Assembly (NCBI RefSeq): GCF_935822925.1
Contig: NZ_CAKXZS010000032.1
Location: 3,150-36,746 of the forward strand
Direction of reading: 5' to 3'
DNA from: Mesorhizobium ventifaucium
GTDB lineage: Bacteria > Pseudomonadota > Alphaproteobacteria > Rhizobiales > Rhizobiaceae
Length of the DNA stretch: 33,597 nt
Shown here: piece after piece, positions 8,183 to 17,449 of the stretch
Position numbering within the stretch: position 1 is the stretch's first letter
Layout of the letters: each line of letters opens with the position of its first letter
The notes under the pieces: generated by a model
Seen by the model: only the letters and a program-made list of their open reading frames with translations
What the model was told of the DNA's origin: nothing
The model's database searches: none
Made by a program: the position numbers and the translations under genes

Positions 8183-10044
8183 TCAACTCCTTGGCCGCCG
8201 CCAAGTGTTCAAGCTACTTCTGCGTGGGAAAGGGGTAGTCTTCATGCAATCGATGGAAATAGCGGCTTTTCCGTTACCCAAAGCCTTGGCCAGTCTCTGT
8301 GGCTCGGACAACATCACGTTGAGCCGGACAGTTTTGTCGTGCGCGTCTTGCATTTGCGCAGGCGTGAGTAGGACGCGTCGACGAGGGTCATTCAGTGCGG
8401 CGAGACAGGCCTGCATCTCGGTGACCTGCGTTTGCAGGAGCTCGACCACGGTGCCCACGGCGTTTTCGGCGTCCTCTGGCTTCATCTGGCGCGCTTCCGG
8501 ACCAGGCAGATCGAACTGCAAAAGTTTCTCCGCCCGTGTGACTAGTTTCTTCAGGGCCTCCCCCGGCACCGGGGCTTGCCACATCTCCAAATCTGCCGCC
8601 CAACTCGCATGCGCTTCATTCGCGCTCACGAGCTTCTTCGTGCCTGGATCCGAGCGCACGAGAATCTTGGCTTCTGGCACAAAGTCATTGACGGTCGCCA
8701 CGATTCGCGGTTCCGGCTGCCGCGCGGCCGAAGCCCCGGCGCCAGCTGGCAGCTTGATGATGGCTGGCGCGTTCGGCTGCAGCGCGAGGAAGTGCATGAC
8801 CTCGTGCGCAATGATCCTGGCATCGTCCACGATCTGGCCCAAATGTTCCAATGGGAGGTCGGCACCTGTTTGGTGATCGTCTAGTTTGGTCCGAATGTGC
8901 TGCAAGGCCGTCGCAAAATCCGAAAGCCGCCCCATGACTCCTTCCAAAACAGCGCAGTGATGTGCGTCGAGTGGGCGCCCATTGCTGCGCAGAACAGCGT
9001 CGCCCGTCGAGAGGAATGCCGGAAAGACGTCGCCCATGAAGGTTCCCAGCAGACGCACTTGCTCGTTCTCACCAATGAGAATTTCCCTGGCGCGTGCTTC
9101 GAACGTGCTCGCCTGCCGCTCAATCGTAACCCGCGCGAGAGCGATCCGAGATTGCAGATGCATGAACTTGGTATTCAGCGCCCAGCCGGCGCGCAGCCGC
9201 AGCGCGGCCTGCTCGACTTGCCGCATCTCGGCTGTTGCACCTGGTAAGTTGGCAGTGGCGGCGCAGACGGAGCGCATCATTTCGCAGCGGCGTGCCTTCT
9301 TTTGCCACCACTCCATGCAGGCCGCATAGTGCGTCGCCACGGTGGAAGCGGCTTGGCTCAGCTGGTCGCGTGTGGCGTTGGATTGGAGCAGCGTGAACAC
9401 TTTAGCCGCACGGTTCCTATGCGCTTCCAGGGAGGAGATAGTACTGGAGCCTTTTGCGTTGCATTTGTCCCCCACGCAAAGGGCATGATCGCGGAGTCGA
9501 CGGGCCTGATTGTCGGACAGAATGCTACGCGCTACAGACAAGGGCAGGCTCGCTCGGCAGCCCAGAACCGCCGAGGTTGCATCAACGACCCGATCGCGCA
9601 GCTCTTGCTTCTTCTCCGAGTCCTGGGCCTGCCCGGCCGCATCACGGCAATCTCGGAGTTCGTCAAGCAGGCCTTGCATTCGTCGCCTTGCTGCGGTGAC
9701 ATCTTCGTCGGTCACGGGAGTGGCACCGACCATACCCGAAGCAGACACCTGGCTTGTGACCGGCGTTGCGGCTCCACGCCCCGACACTGAGCGAAAACGG
9801 CGTCGCTGCTCAGTACCTGCGCCTGGCCCCGAGATTGCACGTAGCGCAGTATCCAGGATCCGGGGTGTAGCAGCCGGGCCAGCGAAGACCTTCGTGCATT
9901 GGGGACGGATGACGTCGTTCTATCGAGGCACAGAACGCATCCGGTGGGCTCCCCACGGATACCACCTGATTCCAAGCGTGAACTGCTCGATCCGGCCCCA
10001 GCATTCCCAATGCGCGATCTCCCAGTTCGGCCAAGGCCCGTCAT
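8183..10044 (-). pseudogene. Putative T3SS effector, copy 2 (frameshifted)
   Basis: Paralogue of the effector at the left edge. The body is open from a GTG at 9787 down to 8183 (534 residues, helical, Ala/Leu/Arg-rich). The conserved start, with the same GGAGA-n6-ATG and the same Ser/Arg-rich N-terminus (MTGLGRTGRSRIGNAGAGSS), lies at 10044 in a different frame; that frame ends at 9712. The body frame is open up to a stop at 9920-9922 and still resembles copy 1 near 9800 (RRRFRSVS against RRRSVHSTS), so a single frame change lies between about 9800 and 9925. As sequenced, the secretion signal is cut off from the body, which makes secretion unlikely unless the frameshift is an assembly error. 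A product started at GTG 9787 would have no good ribosome site. This copy provides the C-terminal end that copy 1 lacks in this window. Confidence 0.7.
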
Positions 10045-10451
10045 ATTCCATCTCCAGGTCGGCAATAGGCTGTCATGACGTTGAGGGCTGATGTCGCTCA
10101 GCCCAGTGCCTCAGGGCTTGCACCCCGAAACTTTGGTGGGTTGGGTATTGCTCTCAAGTTTGCGGAGATTAGGAGCGGGTCGGTCGCACACCGCCTTTCA
10201 CAGGCACCGTTGCTCGCCGTGACGCCGATGGGCTGCCACTGGAACCTGCACCGGCTAGGTGCATCCGGCCGAACGAACGGTTCCGCAAATCCCTTCCGGC
10301 GTTTTTGCTCGATGGCCAGCAACTGATTTGTTTCGTTAGCTTCACCAATTGGGCCAGTGAAAATAGGAACGAGCCAGCAGTTCGACCATACATTACGTCC
10401 GCACCCCATGTTTCGCATTGAGTTCAGCCTGAATAGGCGCGGCAGGTTTGA
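10045..10451 (-). other. Long 5' leader of effector copy 2
   Basis: About 410 nt between tts box and ATG. It shares blocks with the leader of copy 1, including the last 100 nt with the ribosome site and an AACTGATTTG block near 10321. No conserved ORF is shared by both leaders. Confidence 0.45.
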
Positions 10452-10481
10452 TAGGCCGTGTGGCTGACGTCTAGCTGACGA
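10452..10481 (-). promoter_or_regulatory. tts box for effector copy 2
   Basis: On the minus strand the core is GTCAGCTAGACGTCAGCC and the 30-nt element ends CGGCCTA. It aligns without gaps with the copy 1 box at 2216-2245 and keeps the GTCAG, AGC and terminal TA positions of the operon box at 3154. Confidence 0.7.
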
Positions 10482-11687
10482 AGGGGCTTCTCCCGGATGC
10501 ACTAAAGACGGTGCGACCTAGCCTAAGCATCAGCGGTCAGGATCAGGATGCGGCTCACTGCGGCCCGAGTTGTGTACGTTAAGTTCCGCAATAAGCGGCT
10601 TGGCATTCAGCGATTACACTGGCGGCGCCGCACAGCCCCGTCTTAGCGGAGCGGCGGTACAATGCGGCCGCGTTAGGCGGCCCTAATTGAATGACGCGGT
10701 CAGCTTGCCTCGGATCCCTGACATCTGCTTTTCGGGGCGTCGCACCTGATTTTTTCAGAAGAGATGCAGGGTGGTTCGATCCGGCACTGACCCTTGAGCG
10801 GGGGGCTGGTTTGAGCCGGTGCCAGACCGAACCGTCTCAGGGCAACGCCGGCTATCTCGTGGAAGATTGGGACAACGCCGCGGCTAAACGGTGGCGATAA
10901 TGTGTCACGGAGTCACCAATTCCAACACGCACTTCGCAAATGTGACTAGACGTTTCGGAAACGGCGCAGCGCAGCTGGCTTTGGCCAGAGCTCTGCAGTT
11001 CGGCCGCGAAAACGCGAACCTTGGCTGTGGGACTGACCGATCACTGCGGTCGGATGGAAGAAGGAACACTCCCAATTGATTCCGCAGCTCGACGGGCGAC
11101 ACACACCACCGTGACCAGCAGGTGCGGCTCGACTGGAATCGACCAGACCCTCAGGAAGGACTCAGACTGGCAGCCACTGAGTGGCGCGATCATCTTGCCG
11201 GTTGCCCTAGCCTACCTGAGCGACGCGGATGAACGCCACACTTGGCTGTTCAGGCAAGCGCCGGGCACCATCGCCCCTGTCGCGTCGGACCCAGGTCCTC
11301 ACAGGCAACGTTCTGGGCGGCCGCCGCAACGAGATGCTCCTTAAGGGTCGACCAGAACTCCTGAATGCTGAGACGATCGCAAGCAATGGGGCCAATGGTG
11401 GGCCTGTATTTTATCCTCATCGGACCAGCCGCCAATCTTATCCGATGGCCTGCTTGCAACAGATCCTTCAAAGAAAATCGTAGACTCTTAGCACTCCAAA
11501 CCGCTGGGAATGGTTATCCTTTCATCTGACGCAAGTGGGTTCGAGACCGTGGCGCCGTGTACCGAGCCAAAAACTTCAGCTCGGGTTTAAGCAATGCCGG
11601 CAAGAGCACCCACGTTGGCCGGGGAAACGAGTGCCATGCGGTCGAGCGGACAAGAAAATTGCCTCTGAAAGGCCTGGAGGACGCTAA
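10482..11687. other. 1.2-kb stretch without a recognisable gene
   Basis: Only short ORFs on both strands, none with a family I recognise and none with a good ribosome site. A half tts-like motif (GGTCAGCTTGCC, about 10698) lacks the second half. The stretch probably holds remnants of decayed genes or mobile DNA. Confidence 0.4.
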
Positions 11688-12068
11688 ATGGACGGAAGCA
11701 ATAGGACGACTGCCCAACCGATGATGAAACTGGTCAGGAGCCTAAGGGCGGCTGCTCATCTTGATCGGCTTCGGATCCTGGGACTTTGCGCGCATGCGGA
11801 CCTCACCGTCTGCGAGCTGGCAGAAGTTCTGGCTTTGCCCCGCGAGCACGTTATGGGACATGTCCGACAGCTCGCCAGAGCCGGATTTCTCGGCAACGAA
11901 CAACGTCCGCGGCCCTCGTACCATCTCGAAGCAGCAGGAAGGGATGGTGGCCTAGTTCAACTGTTGGTCGATCTTCTGCCCCACGGCGATGGCTATCACA
12001 GACAAGACCTAAAACGCCTGGAAGCGATACAAGGCGCACGGTCCAAGGGGACCGGCTGCATGTCTTGA
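11688..12068 (+). CDS. ArsR-family transcriptional regulator, short SahR-like
   Basis: A 126-residue winged-helix protein with an ArsR/SmtB-type DNA-binding region at about residues 10-80 (LRAAAHLDRLRILGLCAHAD, then LTVCELAEVLALPREHVMGH and VRQLARAGFLGNEQRP). GGAGGA precedes the ATG. It is the first gene of a run with glyA 34 nt downstream and then metK. In Proteobacteria the methionine-cycle regulator SahR is an ArsR protein with an extra C-terminal methyltransferase-like domain that senses S-adenosylhomocysteine. This protein has the DNA-binding part only, plus about 45 residues. I infer that it regulates its own operon, but the ligand cannot be read from the sequence, and I see no metal-binding CxC motif of classical ArsR. 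Confidence 0.8.
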   Translation: MDGSNRTTAQPMMKLVRSLRAAAHLDRLRILGLCAHADLTVCELAEVLALPREHVMGHVRQLARAGFLGNEQRPRPSYHLEAAGRDGGLVQLLVDLLPHGDGYHRQDLKRLEAIQGARSKGTGCMS

Positions 12069-12102
12069 AATAGGATTAGTCCAATTGGAGCGCGAAACTG
12101 CC

Positions 12103-13440
12103 ATGGACAATTCGGCCGGCGGCGCCATCACGCAGCCCGACACTTACGGGCGGCCTCACCTTGCCGCCGTAGATTGTCGCGTTCACGAACTGCTTCTAAG
12201 ACAGGAGCGCCAGGAGCGGACAACTCTCAAACTTATCGCCTCCGAGAACTTTGCCTCCTCCGCGGTGTTGGAAGCGACCGGGTCGATTTTCACCAACAAG
12301 TATGCCGAGGGATACCCCGGTGCGCGCTATTACGCCGGAAACGAGATCGTCGATGAGCTTGAGAGCCTCGCTATCGAGCGCTTGAAGGCGCTATTCGGCT
12401 GTGAACACGCTAACGTCCAGCCATATTCCGGCTCGCCGGCCAATCAGGCTATCTATCGAGCACTGTTGAGTCCGGGGGACAAAATGATGGGCCTGCCCCT
12501 TCCCAGTGGCGGCCATCTGACTCACGGTTGGGCAGTCAACTTCTCCGGCACCGATTATCAGCGAGTCCCATACGGGCTGCACGAAAAGACGCAGCAGATT
12601 GACCATGACCGCTTGCGCGAGACGGCCAAGCGGGAACGCCCGAAGCTAATTTGGGTCGGCGGAACTGCTTATCCGCGCATTTTTGACTACGCGGCAATGG
12701 CCGAAATCGCTTCGGAGGTGAACTCCTACCTGGTGGCCGACATCGCCCACATCAGTGGCCTAATTGTCGCAGGAGTGCATCCGAACCCCGTGCGCCATTG
12801 CGATGTGGTCAGCAGCACCTCTCACAAGTCGATCCGGGGCCCCCGCGGTGGCTTCATTTTGTCCAGGAATGAAGACCGTTATCAGGCGCTCTACCATTCG
12901 AAAAGCAACCACAATCTTGCCAAACGCATAGACCGTGCCGTGTTCCCTCTCCTGCAGGGCGGACCGCACATGAATACTATCGCCGCGCTAGCTGTCGCTC
13001 TGCACGAAGCAGCGAACCCGTCCTTCCGTGTCTACGGTCAGCAGATTGTTAAGAACGCCAAGGCTCTGGCCCAGGCGCTTCTGGAGCGGGGTTATGACCT
13101 GGTCACCGGGGGGACTGACAATCACATGCTGATCCTTGATCTTCGGGACCGGCCGCTGTCCGGCAAAGCCTATGCCGAGCGGTTATCGCAAGCAGGTATC
13201 ATTACAAATTTCAATATGGTGCCGGGCGACTGGCGGCATCCGGCGCTCACAAGCGGCATCCGCTTAGGGACGCCAGCCGTAACGTCCGTGGGCATGGGCG
13301 AGGCGGAAATGGTGCAGATTGCCGCTTTCATCGACCTGGTTTGCCGCCAGCCCGATGATCCGGACGTCCATGCCTGCGTGCGGAGAGACGTTGCCGACTT
13401 CTGCGCCGCATTCGACGTCCCTGGCATGCCCGACAGGTAA
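12103..13440 (+). CDS. glyA: Serine hydroxymethyltransferase (second copy type)
   Basis: A 445-residue PLP enzyme converting serine and tetrahydrofolate to glycine and 5,10-methylene-tetrahydrofolate. Family landmarks are clear: LKLIASENFASSAVLEATGS near the N-terminus, NKYAEGYPGARYYAGNE, the active-site lysine in TSHKSIRGPRGGFIL, and TDNHMLILDLR towards the C-terminus. I chose ATG 12103; a TTG at 12085 is in frame with AGGA 8 nt upstream and cannot be excluded. The product is slightly longer than usual at the N-terminus. The gene lies between the ArsR gene and metK and probably forms one operon with them. The context points to one-carbon supply for methionine and SAM synthesis rather than general glycine supply, for which rhizobia have a chromosomal glyA. 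Confidence 0.93.
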   Translation: MDNSAGGAITQPDTYGRPHLAAVDCRVHELLLRQERQERTTLKLIASENFASSAVLEATGSIFTNKYAEGYPGARYYAGNEIVDELESLAIERLKALFGCEHANVQPYSGSPANQAIYRALLSPGDKMMGLPLPSGGHLTHGWAVNFSGTDYQRVPYGLHEKTQQIDHDRLRETAKRERPKLIWVGGTAYPRIFDYAAMAEIASEVNSYLVADIAHISGLIVAGVHPNPVRHCDVVSSTSHKSIRGPRGGFILSRNEDRYQALYHSKSNHNLAKRIDRAVFPLLQGGPHMNTIAALAVALHEAANPSFRVYGQQIVKNAKALAQALLERGYDLVTGGTDNHMLILDLRDRPLSGKAYAERLSQAGIITNFNMVPGDWRHPALTSGIRLGTPAVTSVGMGEAEMVQIAAFIDLVCRQPDDPDVHACVRRDVADFCAAFDVPGMPDR

Positions 13441-13494
13441 GACGGCCAAATCAAGTGTTACACCTAACTACAACATCTGAAGCGAGGACATTTC

Positions 13495-14670
13495 ATGACC
13501 AGGCAATTCGTGTTCTCTTCCGAATCCGTCGGCGCAGGACATCCCGACAAGATGGCCGACAATATCTCAGATGCCGTCCTCGATGCGATCCTTCGTAAGG
13601 ATCCTGAGGCTCGCGTCGCTTGTGAAGCGTTGGTGAAGTCGGGATTGGTCGTTCTGGCTGGCGAGATCACCAGCCATGCGCAGATCGATTACAGCCAAGT
13701 TGCCCGCGATACCATTTTGGATATTGGATATGACGACGATGCCATCGGCTTTGACGGTCGGCGTTGCGCGGTGGTCCTGGCCCTAACCGAGCAATCGGCC
13801 GACATCAGCCAGGGCGTCGACGAGGGACGAGGGCAGGATCTCGAGCAGGGAGCTGGGGATCAAGGACTCATGTTCGGTTACGCATGCAACGAGACCGAAA
13901 CATTGATGCCGGTGCCAATCCAACTCGCTCACGATTTGACAAAAAGACAGGCAGAGGTGCGGAAAACGGGACGGCTTAGCTGGCTGCGCCCTGATGTGAA
14001 ATCTCAAGTCTCCGTCCGCTATGAAGGTCTGCGCCCCGTGGCGATTGATACCATAGTCCTGTCGACGCAGCATGACGGGGAGGTCTCACAAGCCACGGTC
14101 CGCGAAGGCGTCATTGAGGAGATCATAAGGCCGGTCTTGCCCCCCGACTTGGATACGACGGGGATAAGGTTCCTGGTCAATCCAACAGGCCGGTTCGTGG
14201 TCGGTGGGCCGCGCGGCGACTGCGGGCTCACCGGACGCAAGATCATCGTCGATTCCTACGGTGGGATGGGGCGTCACGGCGGCGGCGCCTTTTCGGGCAA
14301 GGACCCGTCCAAGGTTGATCGCTCGGCCGCCTATGCGGCGCGGTACGTCGCAAAAAATGTCGTTGCAAGCGGCCTTGCGGATGTCTGCGAGGTTCAGCTT
14401 GCCTACGCGATCGGTGTGGCCGCGCCGGTGTCTATCCTGATCAATACCTTCGGGACCGCAAAGATCGACGAAAAAAGGATCGAGCGCGTCGTTCTTGAGC
14501 TTTTCAATCTCCGACCGAAAGGCATCATCAAGATGCTTGATCTCTTACGCCCAATATACCGCAAAACCGCGACATACGGACACTTCGGCCGCGAAGAGCC
14601 GGAGTTCACGTGGGAAAGGACGGACAGAGCTGAGGACCTGCTGCGTGAGGCAGGACCGGCAGCAGCGTGA
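13495..14670 (+). CDS. metK: S-adenosylmethionine synthetase
   Basis: A 391-residue full-length methionine adenosyltransferase making SAM from methionine and ATP. Motifs seen are SESVGAGHPDKMADNISDAV at the N-terminus, GAGDQGLMFGYACNETETLM, FVVGGPRGDCGLTGRKIIVD, GGGAFSGKDPSKVDRSAAYA and the C-terminal YGHFGREEPEFTWERTDRA. GAGGA lies 6 nt before the ATG. It follows glyA by 54 nt and ends at an intrinsic terminator. In a symbiosis island an extra SAM synthetase could support methylation reactions such as NodS-dependent N-methylation of Nod factor. That link is an inference; nodS is not in the window. Confidence 0.95.
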   Translation: MTRQFVFSSESVGAGHPDKMADNISDAVLDAILRKDPEARVACEALVKSGLVVLAGEITSHAQIDYSQVARDTILDIGYDDDAIGFDGRRCAVVLALTEQSADISQGVDEGRGQDLEQGAGDQGLMFGYACNETETLMPVPIQLAHDLTKRQAEVRKTGRLSWLRPDVKSQVSVRYEGLRPVAIDTIVLSTQHDGEVSQATVREGVIEEIIRPVLPPDLDTTGIRFLVNPTGRFVVGGPRGDCGLTGRKIIVDSYGGMGRHGGGAFSGKDPSKVDRSAAYAARYVAKNVVASGLADVCEVQLAYAIGVAAPVSILINTFGTAKIDEKRIERVVLELFNLRPKGIIKMLDLLRPIYRKTATYGHFGREEPEFTWERTDRAEDLLREAGPAAA

Positions 14671-14720
14671 TGCGCCGATGTTGGATGCAGCGGCATACGG
14701 CAACTCCATTCCACACCTGC

Positions 14721-14761
14721 AAAAACCCGCCCGCGCCCGGCGCGGCAGAGGGTGGGTTTTT
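14721..14761 (+). terminator. Intrinsic terminator after metK
   Basis: AAAAACCCGCCC, a GC-rich inner part, then GGGTGGGTTTTT. The stem plus T-run just after metK ends the ArsR-glyA-metK transcript, so the kinase that follows 18 nt later probably needs its own promoter or read-through. Confidence 0.75.
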
Positions 14762-14778
14762 GGCGGAGATATGAATAG

Positions 14779-15771
14779 ATGCTGGACTATGACGTGCTTT
14801 GTATCGGTAATGCCATCGTCGACATCATCGCCCAGTGCGACGAGGCATTCCTGGAGACCAATGGCATCATCAAGGGCGCGATGAACCTGATCGACACGAG
14901 GCGCGCCGAACTGCTCTACAGCCGCATGGGCCCGGCCATCGAAGCTTCCGGCGGCAGCGCCGGCAACACGGCGGCAGGCGTCGCCAGCTTCGGCGGACGC
15001 GCCGCCTTCTTCGGCAAGGTCTCGAACGACACGCTCGGCGAAATCTACGCCCATGACATGCACGCCCAGGGCGTGGCCTTCGACACCAGGCCGCTCAATG
15101 GCGAACCGCCGACGGCGCGCTCGATGATCTTCGTCACGCCGGACGGCGAGCGCTCGATGAACACCTATCTCGGCGCTTGCGTCGAGCTCGGTCCGGAGGA
15201 TGTCGAGGCGGACAAGGCGTCGGGCGCCGCCGTCACCTATTTCGAGGGCTATCTGTGGGACCCGCCGCGCGCCAAGGAAGCGTTCCGGCAGACGGCGAAG
15301 CTCGCCCACGCAGCCGGGCGCGAAGTGTCGATGACATTGTCGGATTCGTTCTGCGTTGACCGCTACCGCGAGGAGTTTCTGGAGCTGATGCGCTCGGGCA
15401 CTGTCGATATCGTCTTTGCCAATAGCCACGAGATCAAGTCGCTGTACCAGACCGCCTCTTTCGACGAGGCGCTGGCCCAGATCCGCAAGGACTGCAAGAT
15501 CGCGGCGGTCACCCGCTCGGAAAAGGGCTCGGTCATCGTGCGCGGCGACGAGACCGTCACCATCAATGCGACCAAAATCCGGGAACTGGTCGACACCACC
15601 GGCGCCGGCGACCTCTATGCCGCCGGTTTCCTCTACGGCTATACGCAAGGGCGCAGCCTGAGGGATTGCGGCGACCTCGGCTCGCTGGCCGCCGGGCTGG
15701 TGATCCAGCAGATCGGGCCAAGGCCGCGGCAGAATCTGCGCCACGAGGCCGAGCAGGCGGGGTTGTTGTAG
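14779..15771 (+). CDS. Adenosine kinase (PfkB/ribokinase family)
   Basis: A 330-residue sugar/nucleoside kinase. It has the N-terminal GNAIVDIIAQ segment, the substrate-binding GGSAGNTAAGVASFGG, the family's second signature DTTGAGDLYAAGFLYGY with the catalytic Asp, and an FVTPDGERSMNTYLG segment as in adenosine kinase-like members. The reaction would be adenosine + ATP to AMP + ADP. Adenosine is the by-product of SAH hydrolysis, so the gene fits the SAM cycle next to metK. Third codon positions are nearly all G or C, noticeably more so than in the T3SS genes or effectors, suggesting descent from the core chromosome. Other PfkB kinases (ribokinase, fructokinase) are less likely given these segments. 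Confidence 0.82.
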   Translation: MLDYDVLCIGNAIVDIIAQCDEAFLETNGIIKGAMNLIDTRRAELLYSRMGPAIEASGGSAGNTAAGVASFGGRAAFFGKVSNDTLGEIYAHDMHAQGVAFDTRPLNGEPPTARSMIFVTPDGERSMNTYLGACVELGPEDVEADKASGAAVTYFEGYLWDPPRAKEAFRQTAKLAHAAGREVSMTLSDSFCVDRYREEFLELMRSGTVDIVFANSHEIKSLYQTASFDEALAQIRKDCKIAAVTRSEKGSVIVRGDETVTINATKIRELVDTTGAGDLYAAGFLYGYTQGRSLRDCGDLGSLAAGLVIQQIGPRPRQNLRHEAEQAGLL

Positions 15772-16414
15772 CGGCTGGGCACTTCCGCGACGTGCTGGCC
15801 TCCTCCCCTTGTGCAGGCGGTCGAGGCAAGCGTGTGTAATTGAAATGTCGTATGCCCGTCCGTGAAAGATGGCTTTCCTTTGAAGTCGAGGCTCAGGACC
15901 TTGTCGCACCTGCGGGTAGCAGTTCGGGGCGATCTTGATCATCACCATGCCGACGTTTGGCGCAAGTCGTTCAGAGCTCCACCCCAAGTACCCGGACTAT
16001 GTTCTTTGAAGACAACGATCGTTCAGCGTGACGTCCCTGCCCTCCTCGATCGGCCCGACGATGAAGGCTACATGCGTCGAGGCTGGAGGCGGCGGCGGCA
16101 GCCTTGCGGGCCTGGCGCCCAGCTCACCCATCTTCGCCCGCACAATCCAGCGATCGCGCTGGGCCCTCCTACGCTGAACGGCGCCACCGCTTGCGGCGCC
16201 AACATGCCATCGTCCGAAGCCTTCGAGACCCGCGACCGAATGTCCCGCTCAATGCTCTTCCCATCGTCCACCTCCATCCCGGTGGCAGAACGCAGCCGTT
16301 ACATCACAGTCGATTCAACGATTACAGGACGTGCTCTAGGAGCCTAACTTCCGTTGTGCAGGCTAATCCAGGGATCGCGAAAAGCGCAATCACCATAGGT
16401 GTAAGGAGATTCTG
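15772..16414. other. Intergenic, no gene recognised
   Basis: 640 bp between the kinase and tdh, with only short ORFs and no recognisable family. It has no kbl (the usual partner of tdh), either intact or as an evident remnant. Confidence 0.4.
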
Positions 16415-17449
16415 ATGTCGAACATGATGAAGGCGCTGGTCAAGGCCAAGGCCGAGCCGGGCATCTGGATGGAAGAAGTGCCGGTGCCGGAGATCGGCCC
16501 CAACGACGTGCTGATCAAGATCAAGAAGACGGCGATCTGCGGCACTGACTTGCACATCTATAATTGGGACCAGTGGGCGCAGAAGACGGTACCGGTGCCG
16601 ATGGTCACAGGCCATGAATTCGTCGGCACCGTTGCCGATTTCGGAGCGGCGGTCACCGAATACAAGGTCGGCCAGCGCGTGTCGGGCGAAGGCCACATCG
16701 TCTGCGGTCATTGCCGCAACTGTCGCGCCGGGCGAGGGCATCTGTGCCGCAACACGCTCGGCGTCGGCGTCAACCGTCCGGGCGCCTTCGGCGAGTATCT
16801 GGCGATCCCGCAGCACAATGTCGTGCCGATCCCTGATGATGTGCCCGACGAAATCGCCGCGATCTTCGATCCGTTAGGCAATGCCGTCCACACCGCATTG
16901 TCCTTCGATCTCGTCGGCGAGGATGTGCTGGTGACCGGCGCCGGACCGATCGGCATCATGGGCGCGCTGGTGGCGCAGTGTGTCGGCGCGCGAAAAGTGG
17001 TCATCACCGACATCAACCCGGTGCGGCTGGCGCTGGCGAAAAAGCTCGGCGTCCAGCATGTGGTCGACGCGTCGAAGGAAAAACTGACCGACATCATGCC
17101 CGCGCTCGGCATGACCGAAGGTTTTGACGTCGGCCTCGAAATGTCGGGCGCAGCACCTGCTTTCCGCGACATGATCGACACCATGAACAATGGCGGCAAG
17201 ATCGCCATTTTAGGCATTGCGCCGACCGGATTCGAGATCGACTGGAACAAGGTCATCTTCAAGATGCTGCACCTCAAGGGCATCTACGGCCGCGAGATGT
17301 TCGAGACCTGGTACAAGATGATCGCGCTGGTACAGGGTCCGCTGGATGTCTCAGGGCTTATAACGCACCGCATCGGCATTGACGATTTCCAGACGGGATT
17401 TGACGCGATGCGCAGCGGCAATTCGGGCAAGGTGGTGATGGACTGGTAG
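16415..17449 (+). CDS. tdh: L-threonine 3-dehydrogenase
   Basis: A 344-residue zinc-dependent medium-chain dehydrogenase oxidising L-threonine to 2-amino-3-ketobutyrate with NAD. Seen in order: AICGTDLHIYNWD with the catalytic zinc Cys, VTGHEFVGTV, the structural zinc cluster CGHCRNCRAGRGHLC, the Rossmann motif VTGAGPIGIMGALVAQ, and the Tdh-typical tail LKGIYGREMFETWYKM and GNSGKVVMDW. AAGGAG lies before the ATG. Length is that of the E. coli enzyme. Normally the next enzyme, 2-amino-3-ketobutyrate CoA ligase (kbl), is adjacent and yields glycine; it is absent here. With glyA nearby the gene may feed glycine and one-carbon units, provided Kbl is encoded elsewhere. Confidence 0.93.
   Translation: MSNMMKALVKAKAEPGIWMEEVPVPEIGPNDVLIKIKKTAICGTDLHIYNWDQWAQKTVPVPMVTGHEFVGTVADFGAAVTEYKVGQRVSGEGHIVCGHCRNCRAGRGHLCRNTLGVGVNRPGAFGEYLAIPQHNVVPIPDDVPDEIAAIFDPLGNAVHTALSFDLVGEDVLVTGAGPIGIMGALVAQCVGARKVVITDINPVRLALAKKLGVQHVVDASKEKLTDIMPALGMTEGFDVGLEMSGAAPAFRDMIDTMNNGGKIAILGIAPTGFEIDWNKVIFKMLHLKGIYGREMFETWYKMIALVQGPLDVSGLITHRIGIDDFQTGFDAMRSGNSGKVVMDW

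Noticed and set aside
10771..10800. tRNA T-loop-like GGTTCGATCC
   Set aside because: The flanking bases do not form a T stem, and no anticodon arm or acceptor stem is present.
10780..11060. Possible riboswitch (FMN or cobalamin type) from GGTCGGATGGAAGAAGG and GAGCCGGTGCC segments
   Set aside because: The other conserved boxes of either class are missing, and no riboflavin or cobalamin gene follows.
14545..15987. 480-codon ORF on the minus strand
   Set aside because: It lies antisense to the adenosine kinase gene, whose product has clear family motifs. High GC third positions keep the opposite strand open.
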